64,000 nt of DNA from Mangrovibacterium diazotrophicum (GTDB lineage: Bacteria; Bacteroidota; Bacteroidia; Bacteroidales; Prolixibacteraceae). This document shows, one piece after another, positions 1-7,645 of this stretch. How positions within the stretch are numbered: the first letter of the stretch is position 1; each line of letters begins with the position of its first letter. The stretch covers positions 744,001 through 808,000 of the forward strand of contig NZ_RAPN01000001.1 of NCBI RefSeq assembly GCF_003610535.1, written 5' to 3'. The notes beneath the pieces were generated by a model. It saw nothing but the letters and a program-made list of their open reading frames with translations. It had not been told where the DNA came from and ran no database searches. The position numbers were made by a program, and so were the translations under genes.

Positions 1-210
1 GCCAAATCCCTGTTGTTCCCAGCACGAAGGAACTTCAATTTTAGTCCATTTTCCCGAGTTGCGGCCAGCGGTGCAGTAAAACTCCCATTCAACAGGATGA
101 TCAACTCCGGTTCCGGAGAGGTACTTTACCTGCGTCGTTTGTGAAAAACCGGGAAAATAAATGTAAACGTTTACAATTAGTAGGAAAGCTATTTTTGCGA
201 TTAATTTCAT
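1..210 (-). CDS. Glycoside hydrolase family 2-type protein, N-terminal part (runs off window)
   Basis: This is the first 70 codons of an exported glycosidase; the rest lies beyond the left edge. The ATG at 208-210 is followed by a Sec signal peptide (residues 1-24, ending FSQ). A short segment then reads KYLSGTGVDHPVEWEFYCT and ends with a VPSCWEQQGFG motif. The WEFYCT...G.W..I.VPS.WE pattern is the start of the sugar-binding jelly-roll of GH2 enzymes. Activity cannot be told from this piece; GH2 covers beta-galactosidases, glucuronidases and others. A perfect LacI-type operator, TGTAAACGTTTACA (162-175), lies inside the signal-peptide codons, and a second variant lies upstream at 353-366. 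The gene is therefore probably in the same regulon as the rest of the locus. Confidence 0.8.
   Translation of the reverse strand, partial: MKLIAKIAFLLIVNVYIYFPGFSQTTQVKYLSGTGVDHPVEWEFYCTAGRNSGKWTKIEVPSCWEQQGFG
162..175. promoter_or_regulatory. LacI-type operator, perfect palindrome, inside coding sequence
   Basis: TGTAAACGTTTACA is a perfect 14-bp palindrome with a central CG, as LacI/PurR-family repressors bind. The core is identical to the site at 15106-15119 in front of the sugar-acid operon. It lies within codons 12-17 of the GH2 gene that starts at 210, so a bound repressor would sit just downstream of that gene's start. Confidence 0.65.
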
Positions 211-292
211 AAGTTAAACAAAAGCCTTGTGATTTATTATTTGACTGGAATGCGCTAATTTAATGATTTATTTGACAATAGACAACTCTAAA

Positions 293-331
293 TAAAAAAA
301 GACAACAGCTTATAGCGCTGTTGTCTTTTTT
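293..331 (-). terminator. Rho-independent terminator (bidirectional shape)
   Basis: Arms GACAACAGC (301-309) and GCTGTTGTC (317-325) enclose a 7-nt loop, with an A-tract before and a T-tract after, so the stem continues as A-T pairs. Read on the minus strand it follows the stop codon of the esterase gene (445-1836) and ends in a U-run. It probably ends the long sugar-acid/glycosidase operon. Confidence 0.8.
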
Positions 332-352
332 CCAATAAGTTTTACAAACTAT

Positions 353-366
353 TGTAAACGTTATCA
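353..366. promoter_or_regulatory. LacI-type operator variant
   Basis: TGTAAACGTTATCA differs from the perfect palindrome at two positions in one half. Its reverse complement is exactly the site at 40022-40035 in front of the GH78 operon. It lies 143 bp upstream of the GH2 gene starting at 210 and, with the intragenic site at 162-175, forms a two-site arrangement. Confidence 0.5.
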
Positions 367-444
367 GACCTATTATTGAAGTATTCTTCAGGAAAGTTTA
401 AAAATCCATCCTGGTATGAAGATCATTGACTTCTCTAGAAAATG

Positions 445-1836
445 CTATTGAAACATCGCCTCCAGCTTCTTGAAATCCGTCAACGCATTCACGGGCAGCT
501 TTTCGCCGTTGTCGCCAAACACTTTCAGGTCATTATCTTTTTCAACCGTTATCGTTGATTCATCCAGATTGCCAGCTTTATCGAAGACTTTTGATTCGTC
601 GAGCTTGAGGTATTTCGCCATGAAGTGATACATAGCAATTCGTTTTGAAGGGCCGTAATCGTGTTTTTCATTGGGAAGATGAACATTTTCAACCACTGCA
701 TCGGACCCGTAAAAACTGTAGATCCGCTTCAAAAACGGGAATTCGAGTTCGGGAACATTCGCTGTCCAATCGCCACCATCTGAGACAATCAGCTGTGGTT
801 TTGGCGCAAACAAACCGGCAATTTCCACATTGTTGGTTCCGCCGCTGCACAGGTGAATGGGGTTCCCGCTTTCGCATGGGCAGCCGCCATAATGAATGGC
901 TGACATCATCACAACCGGTACGCTCACATTAATCCGGTCGTCGATGGCCGAAATCAGCATGGTATGGCTTCCACCGCCCGAACCTCCGGTAATTCCCACC
1001 CGATCCGAATCGACATAATCAAAGCTCAAAAGATAGTCGAGCAAGCGAATGCTGTTCAAAGCCTGTATCGTATTTGCCAATGCTTTGCGATGATATTTCA
1101 TATCGAATTGCAGCCCGGACTCGCCCCAGCCAAACAGATCATAGCTAATGCTCATAGCTCCCATTCGGGCTAAACCGGCGCAGCGTTTCTGAACGTCCTG
1201 GTTATACCGACCGTCGCCAAAATGGCCATTCGGACACAGAACAACCGGAATCTTTCCTTTGATTTTCGCCGGGCGATAAATCGAGCCACAAGCGTAAACA
1301 CCAGGTAAAATCTCCAGTGCGATGTTCTGAATGGTGTAGCCATCCATCTTGCGAATCTTGGTCAAAATTGGCTTTGTTCCGGGTGAAGCGGGCGCTTTAT
1401 CCAATCTTACGCCTGATGGCAAACAACTTTTTAGTTCTGCCCGCCGCGCTTCCCATTCTTCTTTATTGGAATACAAACCGGACAGGTAATTCAAAAACTC
1501 TTTGGCTTCGGCAACTGTTTTCCGGTGATAACGAAACTCTTCAACCTTGTAGGCACCCGATTTTTCATCCAGATTGGCGACCAAATCGAAAGGAGCCAAC
1601 ACATTGCGAAGCGTTTCTTCCAAATCAGGACGCAAACGCCAATCGGCATAATTGAGCACCAATCCGGCAATGTCTTTCTCCGAAAACCTGATCTGAACAT
1701 CGTACCGTTGCTCAATCTCCTTCAGCACTTCGTTCAGTGGACGCTGGTATTTGTTATCCGAATTCACCAGCTGGGCATTTGCCCCATAGGCAAACAACAA
1801 CAGGCCGATAGTTATGAGGAGTATCGTGTTTTTCAT
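445..1836 (-). CDS. Exported alpha/beta-hydrolase (carbohydrate esterase-like) with N-terminal STN-like domain
   Basis: This is a 463-residue exported protein with a Sec signal peptide (residues 1-21, ending ANA). Residues about 25-96 look like an STN domain (PLNEVLKEIEQRYDVQI...LEETLRNVL pattern), normally found at the start of TonB-linked transducers. From about residue 150 there is an alpha/beta-hydrolase fold with nucleophile-elbow GGSGGG (Ser near 287), an acid candidate in VSDGGDWT (near 352) and a catalytic-His candidate in EKHDYG (near 392). This triad order fits acetyl-xylan-esterase/dienelactone-hydrolase-type enzymes, and deacetylation of pectic or hemicellulosic sugars is likely. 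It is the last gene of the minus-strand operon, with a terminator at 293-331. The exact substrate and carbohydrate esterase family are not known to me. Confidence 0.75.
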   Translation of the reverse strand: MKNTILLITIGLLLFAYGANAQLVNSDNKYQRPLNEVLKEIEQRYDVQIRFSEKDIAGLVLNYADWRLRPDLEETLRNVLAPFDLVANLDEKSGAYKVEEFRYHRKTVAEAKEFLNYLSGLYSNKEEWEARRAELKSCLPSGVRLDKAPASPGTKPILTKIRKMDGYTIQNIALEILPGVYACGSIYRPAKIKGKIPVVLCPNGHFGDGRYNQDVQKRCAGLARMGAMSISYDLFGWGESGLQFDMKYHRKALANTIQALNSIRLLDYLLSFDYVDSDRVGITGGSGGGSHTMLISAIDDRINVSVPVVMMSAIHYGGCPCESGNPIHLCSGGTNNVEIAGLFAPKPQLIVSDGGDWTANVPELEFPFLKRIYSFYGSDAVVENVHLPNEKHDYGPSKRIAMYHFMAKYLKLDESKVFDKAGNLDESTITVEKDNDLKVFGDNGEKLPVNALTDFKKLEAMFQ

Positions 1837-1930
1837 TGTTATCTCATTTAATTGTCAATTGGTTGTCATTAATTAGTCATTATTTGTTTAGGCTCGAGTT
1901 CGTGCAAAAACGAAATACAATCCCTTCTGT

Positions 1931-1962
1931 CTTTTGACTTTTCAATTTTACCTTTTGACTTA
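1931..1962. repeat. Short intergenic repeat, CTTTTGACTT type
   Basis: An AT-rich stretch with two copies of a TTTTGACTT element. Similar copies occur at 3171-3199, in the next intergenic gap. It looks like a dispersed simple repeat between genes; function unknown. Confidence 0.35.
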
Positions 1963-1968
1963 CATCTG

Positions 1969-3057
1969 CTATTCAGGCCACTGCTCGTAAACAATCTTTT
2001 TAGTCTTCAATTTCTTCGGATCAACAACCACGTGCTTGATACGCTCGCGACGCCAAGTGTACACAAAATGCACCAAACCATCCGATGTTTGAATGCCTGC
2101 CGGATACGAGTACTGGCTGATCTCTGAGTCCTCCAACACCAATGCCGCCTCCCAGTGTTTGCCATCTTTCGAAACAGCAACGTTCAGCGGAGTACGATGT
2201 CCTTTGGGCGCATTCACAGGCGTTTTTACATGGTTGTAAACCACCAGTTGGCGACCGTCTTTCAAACTTACGGCATCGATGCCCGAATTATTATTAGGAA
2301 GACCCGAAGGTTGCATCAGTCCCCAACTTTTGCCCTGGTCATTCGACCAACTTGAAGCAATGACAGCATTTCGCGTGCGAACCAGCGTTTGCATCCGTCC
2401 ATCCGGATAAGTCAAGATCGTCGGTTGGATGGCCATGTACATTTTGCCATCGTTGATGTAGTCACCTTTCTCCCAGGTCTTACCTTCGTCTTTGGTAAAC
2501 TCGAAATACGAACGCCAGCCGCCATCTCCTTCCACACTGCAAGGAGACATCAAGGTGTTGTCGGACAGCAAAATCGGTTTATTTTTGATTGGCCCGTAAA
2601 TGCCATCAGGCAAGCGTTCCGCTTGCGACCATGTTTTTCCGTTATCAGAAGAGCGCATCATCATACCCCACCATTCCGACGGGCTGGGCCCGATTTTATA
2701 AAACAGCAGCAGATCTCCACCGGGCATTTGAAACAATACCGGGTTCCAGCTTGGATAGCGCAGTGTGTCGTTCTGAACACCGTTTGCCAATTCAACGGAT
2801 TCGGTCCACTTGCCATTGATGTGGCGGCTCACCCAAATACCAACATCCGGATTGCGTTCCTTGGTTCCACCAAACCAGGCGGCAACCAGCCCTTCCGGCG
2901 TCTCCGCAATTGTTGCCGAGTGGCACGACGGATACGGCGCTTCGGTGTAGATAAACTCATCCACCAATATTCCTTTGCGCCAATTCGTTTTTTTCGCTTC
3001 AGCCTGAAATTGGAATGCCAAAACCAGCAAAAACGTGAAGGTTATAATTCGTTTCAT
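1969..3057 (-). CDS. BNR/Asp-box beta-propeller, sialidase-like glycosidase
   Basis: A 362-residue exported protein with a signal peptide (residues 1-21, ending AEA). It carries four Asp-box repeats, at about residues 139 (SSDNGKTW), 190 (TKDEGKTW), 240 (SNDQGKSW) and 298 (SKDGKHW). It also has the CHSATIAE...WFGGTKE..PDVGIW block typical of the BNR_2 group annotated as sialidases. I do not see the RIP motif of classical GH33 enzymes, so true sialidase activity is doubtful. Sialidase folds release 2-keto-3-deoxy acid sugars, and the same operon encodes a NAL-family lyase and a sugar-acid kinase. A role in releasing Dha- or Kdo-like residues from pectin is therefore plausible but inferred. The gaps on both sides are about 130 bp and hold short repeats. 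Confidence 0.7.
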   Translation of the reverse strand: MKRIITFTFLLVLAFQFQAEAKKTNWRKGILVDEFIYTEAPYPSCHSATIAETPEGLVAAWFGGTKERNPDVGIWVSRHINGKWTESVELANGVQNDTLRYPSWNPVLFQMPGGDLLLFYKIGPSPSEWWGMMMRSSDNGKTWSQAERLPDGIYGPIKNKPILLSDNTLMSPCSVEGDGGWRSYFEFTKDEGKTWEKGDYINDGKMYMAIQPTILTYPDGRMQTLVRTRNAVIASSWSNDQGKSWGLMQPSGLPNNNSGIDAVSLKDGRQLVVYNHVKTPVNAPKGHRTPLNVAVSKDGKHWEAALVLEDSEISQYSYPAGIQTSDGLVHFVYTWRRERIKHVVVDPKKLKTKKIVYEQWPE

Positions 3058-3101
3058 TTGTGTGTTTTTCTTGTTTTCCCCCTCAAAGTTATTTGAAGAT
3101 T

Positions 3102-3135
3102 ATTTTAACCACAGAGTACACCGAGTTTCACAGAA
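3102..3135. repeat. Intergenic CACAGAG/TTTCACAGA repeat, copy 1
   Basis: On the minus strand this reads as TCTGTGAAACTCGG followed by CTCTGTGGTTAAAA. A related copy lies at 35846-35891, in another gap of this locus. It is followed at 3143-3167 by a TCGTAAATTGTAGATCGTAAAT direct repeat. No coding potential. Confidence 0.45.
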
Positions 3136-3192
3136 TAGTCAATCGTAAATTGTAGATCGTAAATTTTGCCTCTTGACTTCAAACTTTTGACT

Positions 3193-4764
3193 TTACAATT
3201 TCCCAGTCAGTTTTCCGAGGTCAGCGCGTCGGGCAACTTCTTTACCATCGACCATTAGGTATAAACCTTTGCCTTTGCCGTACTTTTCACCCGTTTTGTC
3301 CCAAACAATGGTAACCATTTTGCCATGATAAAGCACCTTGTCCAAACAGAACCAATCCCACTTTCCGGCCGGAACCAGCGGGTTCACTTCGAGCACTTCA
3401 TCAGCCCGAGGGCGCAAACCAACCAAGCCGGTAATCATCAAATCGTTAAAGGTTGAGTGGTTGTAGTAGCGGCTGCGTTCCTGGTCTCCCTTCAACCAGT
3501 AGCCGGTTACTTCATCCAAATATTCGCCAACATAGGGGCGACCGCGGTGATATTGCGACTCGACATACAATTCCATTTGGCGGAAATAGGTACTGTCGGT
3601 CACCACATCCTGCTTGTAATCATTCAGCAGATTCGCCAATCCGGTCAAGGTTTGAGCGGTTGCGAATGGCCAGATGGCACCGTCCCACTCACATTTGCAG
3701 CAACCGTTGCTGCGAAAATCCGGATGGCGACGCTCAGCTGTTGTCAAGCCAAAGGGAGCTGAAAAACCATTGTTATCGTTGATCTGCTTCCAGGCAACCG
3801 ACTGTTCAGTTGTTGGAATATTGAAATACCAGGGGATGAAACCAATTTGCTCGCGAACTTTTGCAAAACCTCCTTTTTCCTTCACCGTTTCAAAAAACTG
3901 ATCCTCCGGATCCCAAAGATTTGCATCAATCAGTTCCTTCAAAGTATCAGCCTTCGCGGCATACAACTTCGACGTTGCCTGATCACCGTCCAGTTCTGCG
4001 ATCTCAGCCAGAGCCTCGGCGTTACCAAACATGTAACTGTTAATGGTCGGGCGCTCGTTCCGCTCGTGACGGCCACCGCTGATCTGCTCTTCCATGCCGT
4101 CTTTCACGTCATTCTGCCAGAAGAGTCCGTTTGCATTGCGACGCTCTTTCTCCCAAAGTTTGTAATCGGCTGTCAAATCCGGGAACATGTCGACCAAATA
4201 ATCCTTGTCGCTATTCACATAGTATGCCTGCAACAAAGCGTAAGGTGTCCAGCTGCTGAATTTGTGCAGCTTGTTCATCGGTTTTCCTTCATTACCCCGA
4301 TACCATACATGCGCATATTGCTGAATGTATTCTGGGTTGTGCAACCAGCGGCCTTCCATGATGTGGTGACCAATGGCACAGGCAATCAGGTTGTATTTAT
4401 CAGCGTACGGGCGATCAACCAAAAACTCGGTGATTCCCCAACCTTTCGGTGTTTCTTTAATGTGTTTGCGGTAAGTCCACCAGCGGTAATAGTAGATTTC
4501 TTCAAAGTTATCCTGCGGACATTCGAACAAGGGGATGTTTGCTTTCATCCAATCCCAGGCTTCTGCATTCGGAATCGCAAACGAAAGATTTTCATCCTCC
4601 ATGCGGTTGAAATAGTCCACAAAATGCTTGAAATCGTCAACTTTCAGAATACTCTTGTCCTTTTGTTTTCCGGTGGCATAAAGGTTTCCCTGGAACAAAC
4701 CTGCCAGGGAAACTGCCACAACTATGATGTATGAAAAAACTATTCTTTTCAATTTGAAATTCAT
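3193..4764 (-). CDS. (alpha/alpha)6-barrel glycosidase, MGH1-like
   Basis: A 523-residue protein with an N-terminal signal/anchor segment (residues about 8-30). The body resembles (alpha/alpha)6-barrel glycosidases of the GH63/GH37/mannosylglycerate-hydrolase-like group. Features are repeated helical segments, a WTPYALLQAYY stretch, a GLFWQNDVKDGMEEQISG block (acidic pair near residue 210) and a CKCEWDGAIWPFATAQTL segment. The C-terminus is a short beta-rich tail, as in related enzymes. Activity is unknown; hydrolysis of a side-chain or capping sugar is likely from the context. The gene lies 2 bp downstream of the GH145-like gene and is probably co-transcribed with it. It could be a novel glycosidase family member, and I cannot assign a CAZy number. 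Confidence 0.6.
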   Translation of the reverse strand: MNFKLKRIVFSYIIVVAVSLAGLFQGNLYATGKQKDKSILKVDDFKHFVDYFNRMEDENLSFAIPNAEAWDWMKANIPLFECPQDNFEEIYYYRWWTYRKHIKETPKGWGITEFLVDRPYADKYNLIACAIGHHIMEGRWLHNPEYIQQYAHVWYRGNEGKPMNKLHKFSSWTPYALLQAYYVNSDKDYLVDMFPDLTADYKLWEKERRNANGLFWQNDVKDGMEEQISGGRHERNERPTINSYMFGNAEALAEIAELDGDQATSKLYAAKADTLKELIDANLWDPEDQFFETVKEKGGFAKVREQIGFIPWYFNIPTTEQSVAWKQINDNNGFSAPFGLTTAERRHPDFRSNGCCKCEWDGAIWPFATAQTLTGLANLLNDYKQDVVTDSTYFRQMELYVESQYHRGRPYVGEYLDEVTGYWLKGDQERSRYYNHSTFNDLMITGLVGLRPRADEVLEVNPLVPAGKWDWFCLDKVLYHGKMVTIVWDKTGEKYGKGKGLYLMVDGKEVARRADLGKLTGKL

Positions 4765-4766
4765 CC

Positions 4767-6611
4767 TTACAATTCTTTAGTCGTTACCGAATAAATTGAA
4801 TATTTCGCCAACTGCACCGGTTTACCTGTGTCTTTCAGGTCGTAATCCTGGTCGGTTGGTGTGTCCACATCGGGGAAACGGCGAACATCGCCGGTGCGGA
4901 AAGTCAAACGCTCAACGGCGTGTACCGGAGCAAAACAAAGCCCGGTCTTTTTCTTTTCTCCATCAACATAAACATCGAAAAAGCGGTTGCCGCAAGTCAA
5001 TTCAATGCGAATGGTGTATTCCTGCCCGGCATTGTACGGCATGATATTTCCCATACGATACCCGTTTTTCTGCTGCAGATAGCCATCTTTACTAAAAGCC
5101 AGACGCATCGCAGCTGTTCCTTTGGCATCCACCAGTTCAACATCCAGCTGTCCATGGTCGTTTTGTGCCGGCTTCACCTTGAACTCGACAGAAACATTGG
5201 TTGCACGCGGGAAGAGACGTTCCGCTTTCGCGTAGTCAAATTCATCCTGATCATTGAGCACCAGGCAGCGGGTGCCAATGGCATCTTTCTCAATGTCAAC
5301 ACGAGCCCAAAGCGGGCTGAAAATATTCCATCGGTCCAATTCTTTGCCTTCCGGCATCTGGTTGAAAACGTCGTTTACATCCGAAGTTTCTTTGTCAACA
5401 ACCGGAACCGGAACTTTTGAAACCCAAATATCTTCTTTGTTCATACTGTAGGTCACCCACAAATTGCCATCCGCCGGATTACCGTTTCCTTCAGCAATTC
5501 CCCGAACATATTGCGGTCCGTATGATTTGTAATTGCCGCCATAACGCATTGGCGAAACTTCGCCATTTACCAACAACAGGTTCGTGAAATCCATGCCGTC
5601 GGCACTGGTTGAAATGGCCAAAGGCCAACGGAAATCAGAAGGGTTGTAAACCGTCGCATAGTGACCATCAGATGTGCGTTGTCCCCAAATTTTGGCATTG
5701 CTGTTTACAAAACCGGGAGCACGGGTTGGCTTCGTCCAGGTCTGACCTTCATCTTCGCTGATTGCCGCCAAAGCATGCTTCCACAAACCGACAACTTTTC
5801 CATCCGGCAAATGGTAAAAATTAAATGCTTTGTAATCGCCTTTCAACGAAATCAGCGGATCGTCGCGATCTGCCTCCTCGTTCCATTGCTGCACCATCAG
5901 GCGGTTTGCCAGCAACTCGTCACAGGCTTTCACAAAAGCTTTGTCTTTGCTTTTCTTATAGAATGGGAGTGACGTATTTTTCGCATCCCACCCATGATTA
6001 TATCGAATGAAATAGATTGGCCCATAAGTACCGTCAATTTTTACCTCGCGAACAACGCGGCCAATGCCGTTTCCGTCATTCGGACTGTCTTTTTCGTTCA
6101 GCGAAATCGCGATGTACGCCAGCACCAGCAATTTGTTATTCGAGCTCACATAAAAGCCCATTCGCTGGTGGTTTACGGATTGCAGGTTGTGAGCCACTGC
6201 GGTATCACCTTCTTTGCTGAATCCTTCCGGAATATCGTAGGGCGGGAAAATTACTTCGGGTTTCGTCCACTCGTTGCCGTCTTTCGAGGTTTGAATCAAA
6301 GTTGCACCCGGCGCAATATGCTCGCCAACCGGATCACTCAGATATTCGAGGAAGAAGGTGTTATTCCAGTACGCCAGCATTGGCGCATGGTTATAGGTCC
6401 AGCCCAAACCATCGGCCTGTTCCGGAAATTCACGATTTGCCCTGAAAGTTTGAATATTGTGGACTCCCAACGCCGGCGATAACTGGCCGTGATGATAATC
6501 GGGATTATTGAGCGTTTCTCCGGTGTAGTGCGGCAATTCCTGAGCCTGCGAAAGCCCGGTTACGGCAGCTGCCAGAAAAAACGTGTTGATTAATTTCTTT
6601 CCAAAGTTCAT
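4767..6611 (-). CDS. GH145-like seven-bladed beta-propeller, putative rhamnosidase
   Basis: An exported protein of 614 residues from the chosen ATG at 6609-6611. The open frame extends to 6680, but only this start gives a clean signal peptide (MNFGKKLINTFFLAAAVTGL, cut after SQA). The N-terminal pattern NNPDYHHGQLSPALGVHNIQ...GWTYNHAPMLAYWN resembles GH145, whose founding member removes L-rhamnose alpha-1,4-linked to glucuronic acid and uses a histidine near residue 48. His40/His41 here are candidates for that residue. Residues about 60-440 form the propeller with one Asp-box (SEDEGQTW). Residues about 460-610 look like a beta-sandwich. A rhamnose cap next to uronic acid fits the locus. The GH145 assignment is from memory of the family pattern and should be treated as provisional. 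Confidence 0.6.
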   Translation of the reverse strand: MNFGKKLINTFFLAAAVTGLSQAQELPHYTGETLNNPDYHHGQLSPALGVHNIQTFRANREFPEQADGLGWTYNHAPMLAYWNNTFFLEYLSDPVGEHIAPGATLIQTSKDGNEWTKPEVIFPPYDIPEGFSKEGDTAVAHNLQSVNHQRMGFYVSSNNKLLVLAYIAISLNEKDSPNDGNGIGRVVREVKIDGTYGPIYFIRYNHGWDAKNTSLPFYKKSKDKAFVKACDELLANRLMVQQWNEEADRDDPLISLKGDYKAFNFYHLPDGKVVGLWKHALAAISEDEGQTWTKPTRAPGFVNSNAKIWGQRTSDGHYATVYNPSDFRWPLAISTSADGMDFTNLLLVNGEVSPMRYGGNYKSYGPQYVRGIAEGNGNPADGNLWVTYSMNKEDIWVSKVPVPVVDKETSDVNDVFNQMPEGKELDRWNIFSPLWARVDIEKDAIGTRCLVLNDQDEFDYAKAERLFPRATNVSVEFKVKPAQNDHGQLDVELVDAKGTAAMRLAFSKDGYLQQKNGYRMGNIMPYNAGQEYTIRIELTCGNRFFDVYVDGEKKKTGLCFAPVHAVERLTFRTGDVRRFPDVDTPTDQDYDLKDTGKPVQLAKYSIYSVTTKEL

Positions 6612-6705
6612 GTTTCTGATTTGATCTGTTTTGAATTGCGTTCTAAAAAAGTGGAATCCGGCGAAGGTCGAAACGGCCAACCGGATTCCGGCTATCTCAT
6701 ATCAA

Positions 6706-7644
6706 CTAAAGTCCTTTATCTATTTTCGATTGTTTCAGCAGCGCATCCACAACCGATTGCTTTACTTTAAAAATCGTGCCATGTTTGTGCCCTTCCGGCA
6801 GTGTCACCTGGTCCGAAATGTCTTCAAACGATTTGAAGTCTTTCGTCCGGGCACAGCCGTATCGCATATTCCCGTAGTCGTCGTAATAAATCAGGTAATC
6901 CTCGCCCACTTTCACCACTGTCGGTCCTTCGGATTTGAAGCCGGTGAAAGGATCGGAAATATCGTGCCACGGGCCCAGCGGACTTTCGCCAAAGGCCACT
7001 TCAATGTCACGCCTTCGGCGCGTATTATCTTTCAACACCAACACATAATCTTTAGCCCCACGTTTTACGATCACACAGTCGATTACACTGAAGCCCGGAT
7101 CTAGAAACAGTTTTGTTTCTGTAAAGCTTTTTAAATCCTTCGTTGTGGTGTAATACATGCGGTGGTTGTTCTTTTCCTCCTCTTCGCCTTTTTCAAATTT
7201 AAAGGGGATGGTAGATGCCCAGATAATGATGAAACGATCCTGCTCATCGTCATAAAAAAGCTCTGGCGCCCAAACGTTTACCGTTGAAGTATCCGTCATC
7301 ACCGGAAGCAATTGCTCTTCCGACCAGTGAATCAGATCTTTTGAGCTGGCATAGCCAAAGCCTAAATCTCCTCGCCACGATGATGTCCAAACCAGGTGAA
7401 AAGTACCGTCGGGCCCTTGAACAACCGATGGATCGCGCATCACTTTTTGTGCGCCCACCTCCGGTGCCAACCAAGGGCCACCCAAATCGTTCCAATGGTA
7501 GCCATCTTCACTGTACGCGAAGAACAAACCTTTATCGGCCGGTTCGCGGAAAGTGCTGAACAGGTAAACTTCCTTTTCCTTTGAACAGGAAATCAAAGTT
7601 CCGAACAGAGCTACCAACAATACTATTTTATTCTTCATCATCAA
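6706..7644 (-). CDS. GH43-family lipoprotein (five-bladed propeller)
   Basis: A 312-residue lipoprotein; the signal peptide ends in lipobox LISC (Cys near residue 20). The GH43 signature is visible as FSTFREPADKGLFFAYSEDG, VMRDPSVVQGPDGTFHLVWT (catalytic Asp candidate) and GFKSEGPTVVK (Glu candidate near the end). This short single-domain form resembles GH43 subfamilies found in Bacteroides loci for arabinogalactan and pectin side chains (subfamily 34 is my best guess). Likely activity is alpha-L-arabinofuranosidase or beta-galactosidase-type trimming. It starts 1 bp after the GH140-like gene and is translationally close to it. Confidence 0.8.
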   Translation of the reverse strand: MMMKNKIVLLVALFGTLISCSKEKEVYLFSTFREPADKGLFFAYSEDGYHWNDLGGPWLAPEVGAQKVMRDPSVVQGPDGTFHLVWTSSWRGDLGFGYASSKDLIHWSEEQLLPVMTDTSTVNVWAPELFYDDEQDRFIIIWASTIPFKFEKGEEEEKNNHRMYYTTTKDLKSFTETKLFLDPGFSVIDCVIVKRGAKDYVLVLKDNTRRRRDIEVAFGESPLGPWHDISDPFTGFKSEGPTVVKVGEDYLIYYDDYGNMRYGCARTKDFKSFEDISDQVTLPEGHKHGTIFKVKQSVVDALLKQSKIDKGL

Positions 7645-7645
7645 T

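Noticed and set aside
3847-4734. Plus-strand open frame of 295 codons
   Set aside because: It is antisense to the MGH1-like gene, with no signal or domain pattern; a shadow frame.
7272-7281. AAACGTTTAC, operator-like, within the GH43 gene
   Set aside because: It lies deep in coding sequence and lacks the outer positions of the operator; likely chance.
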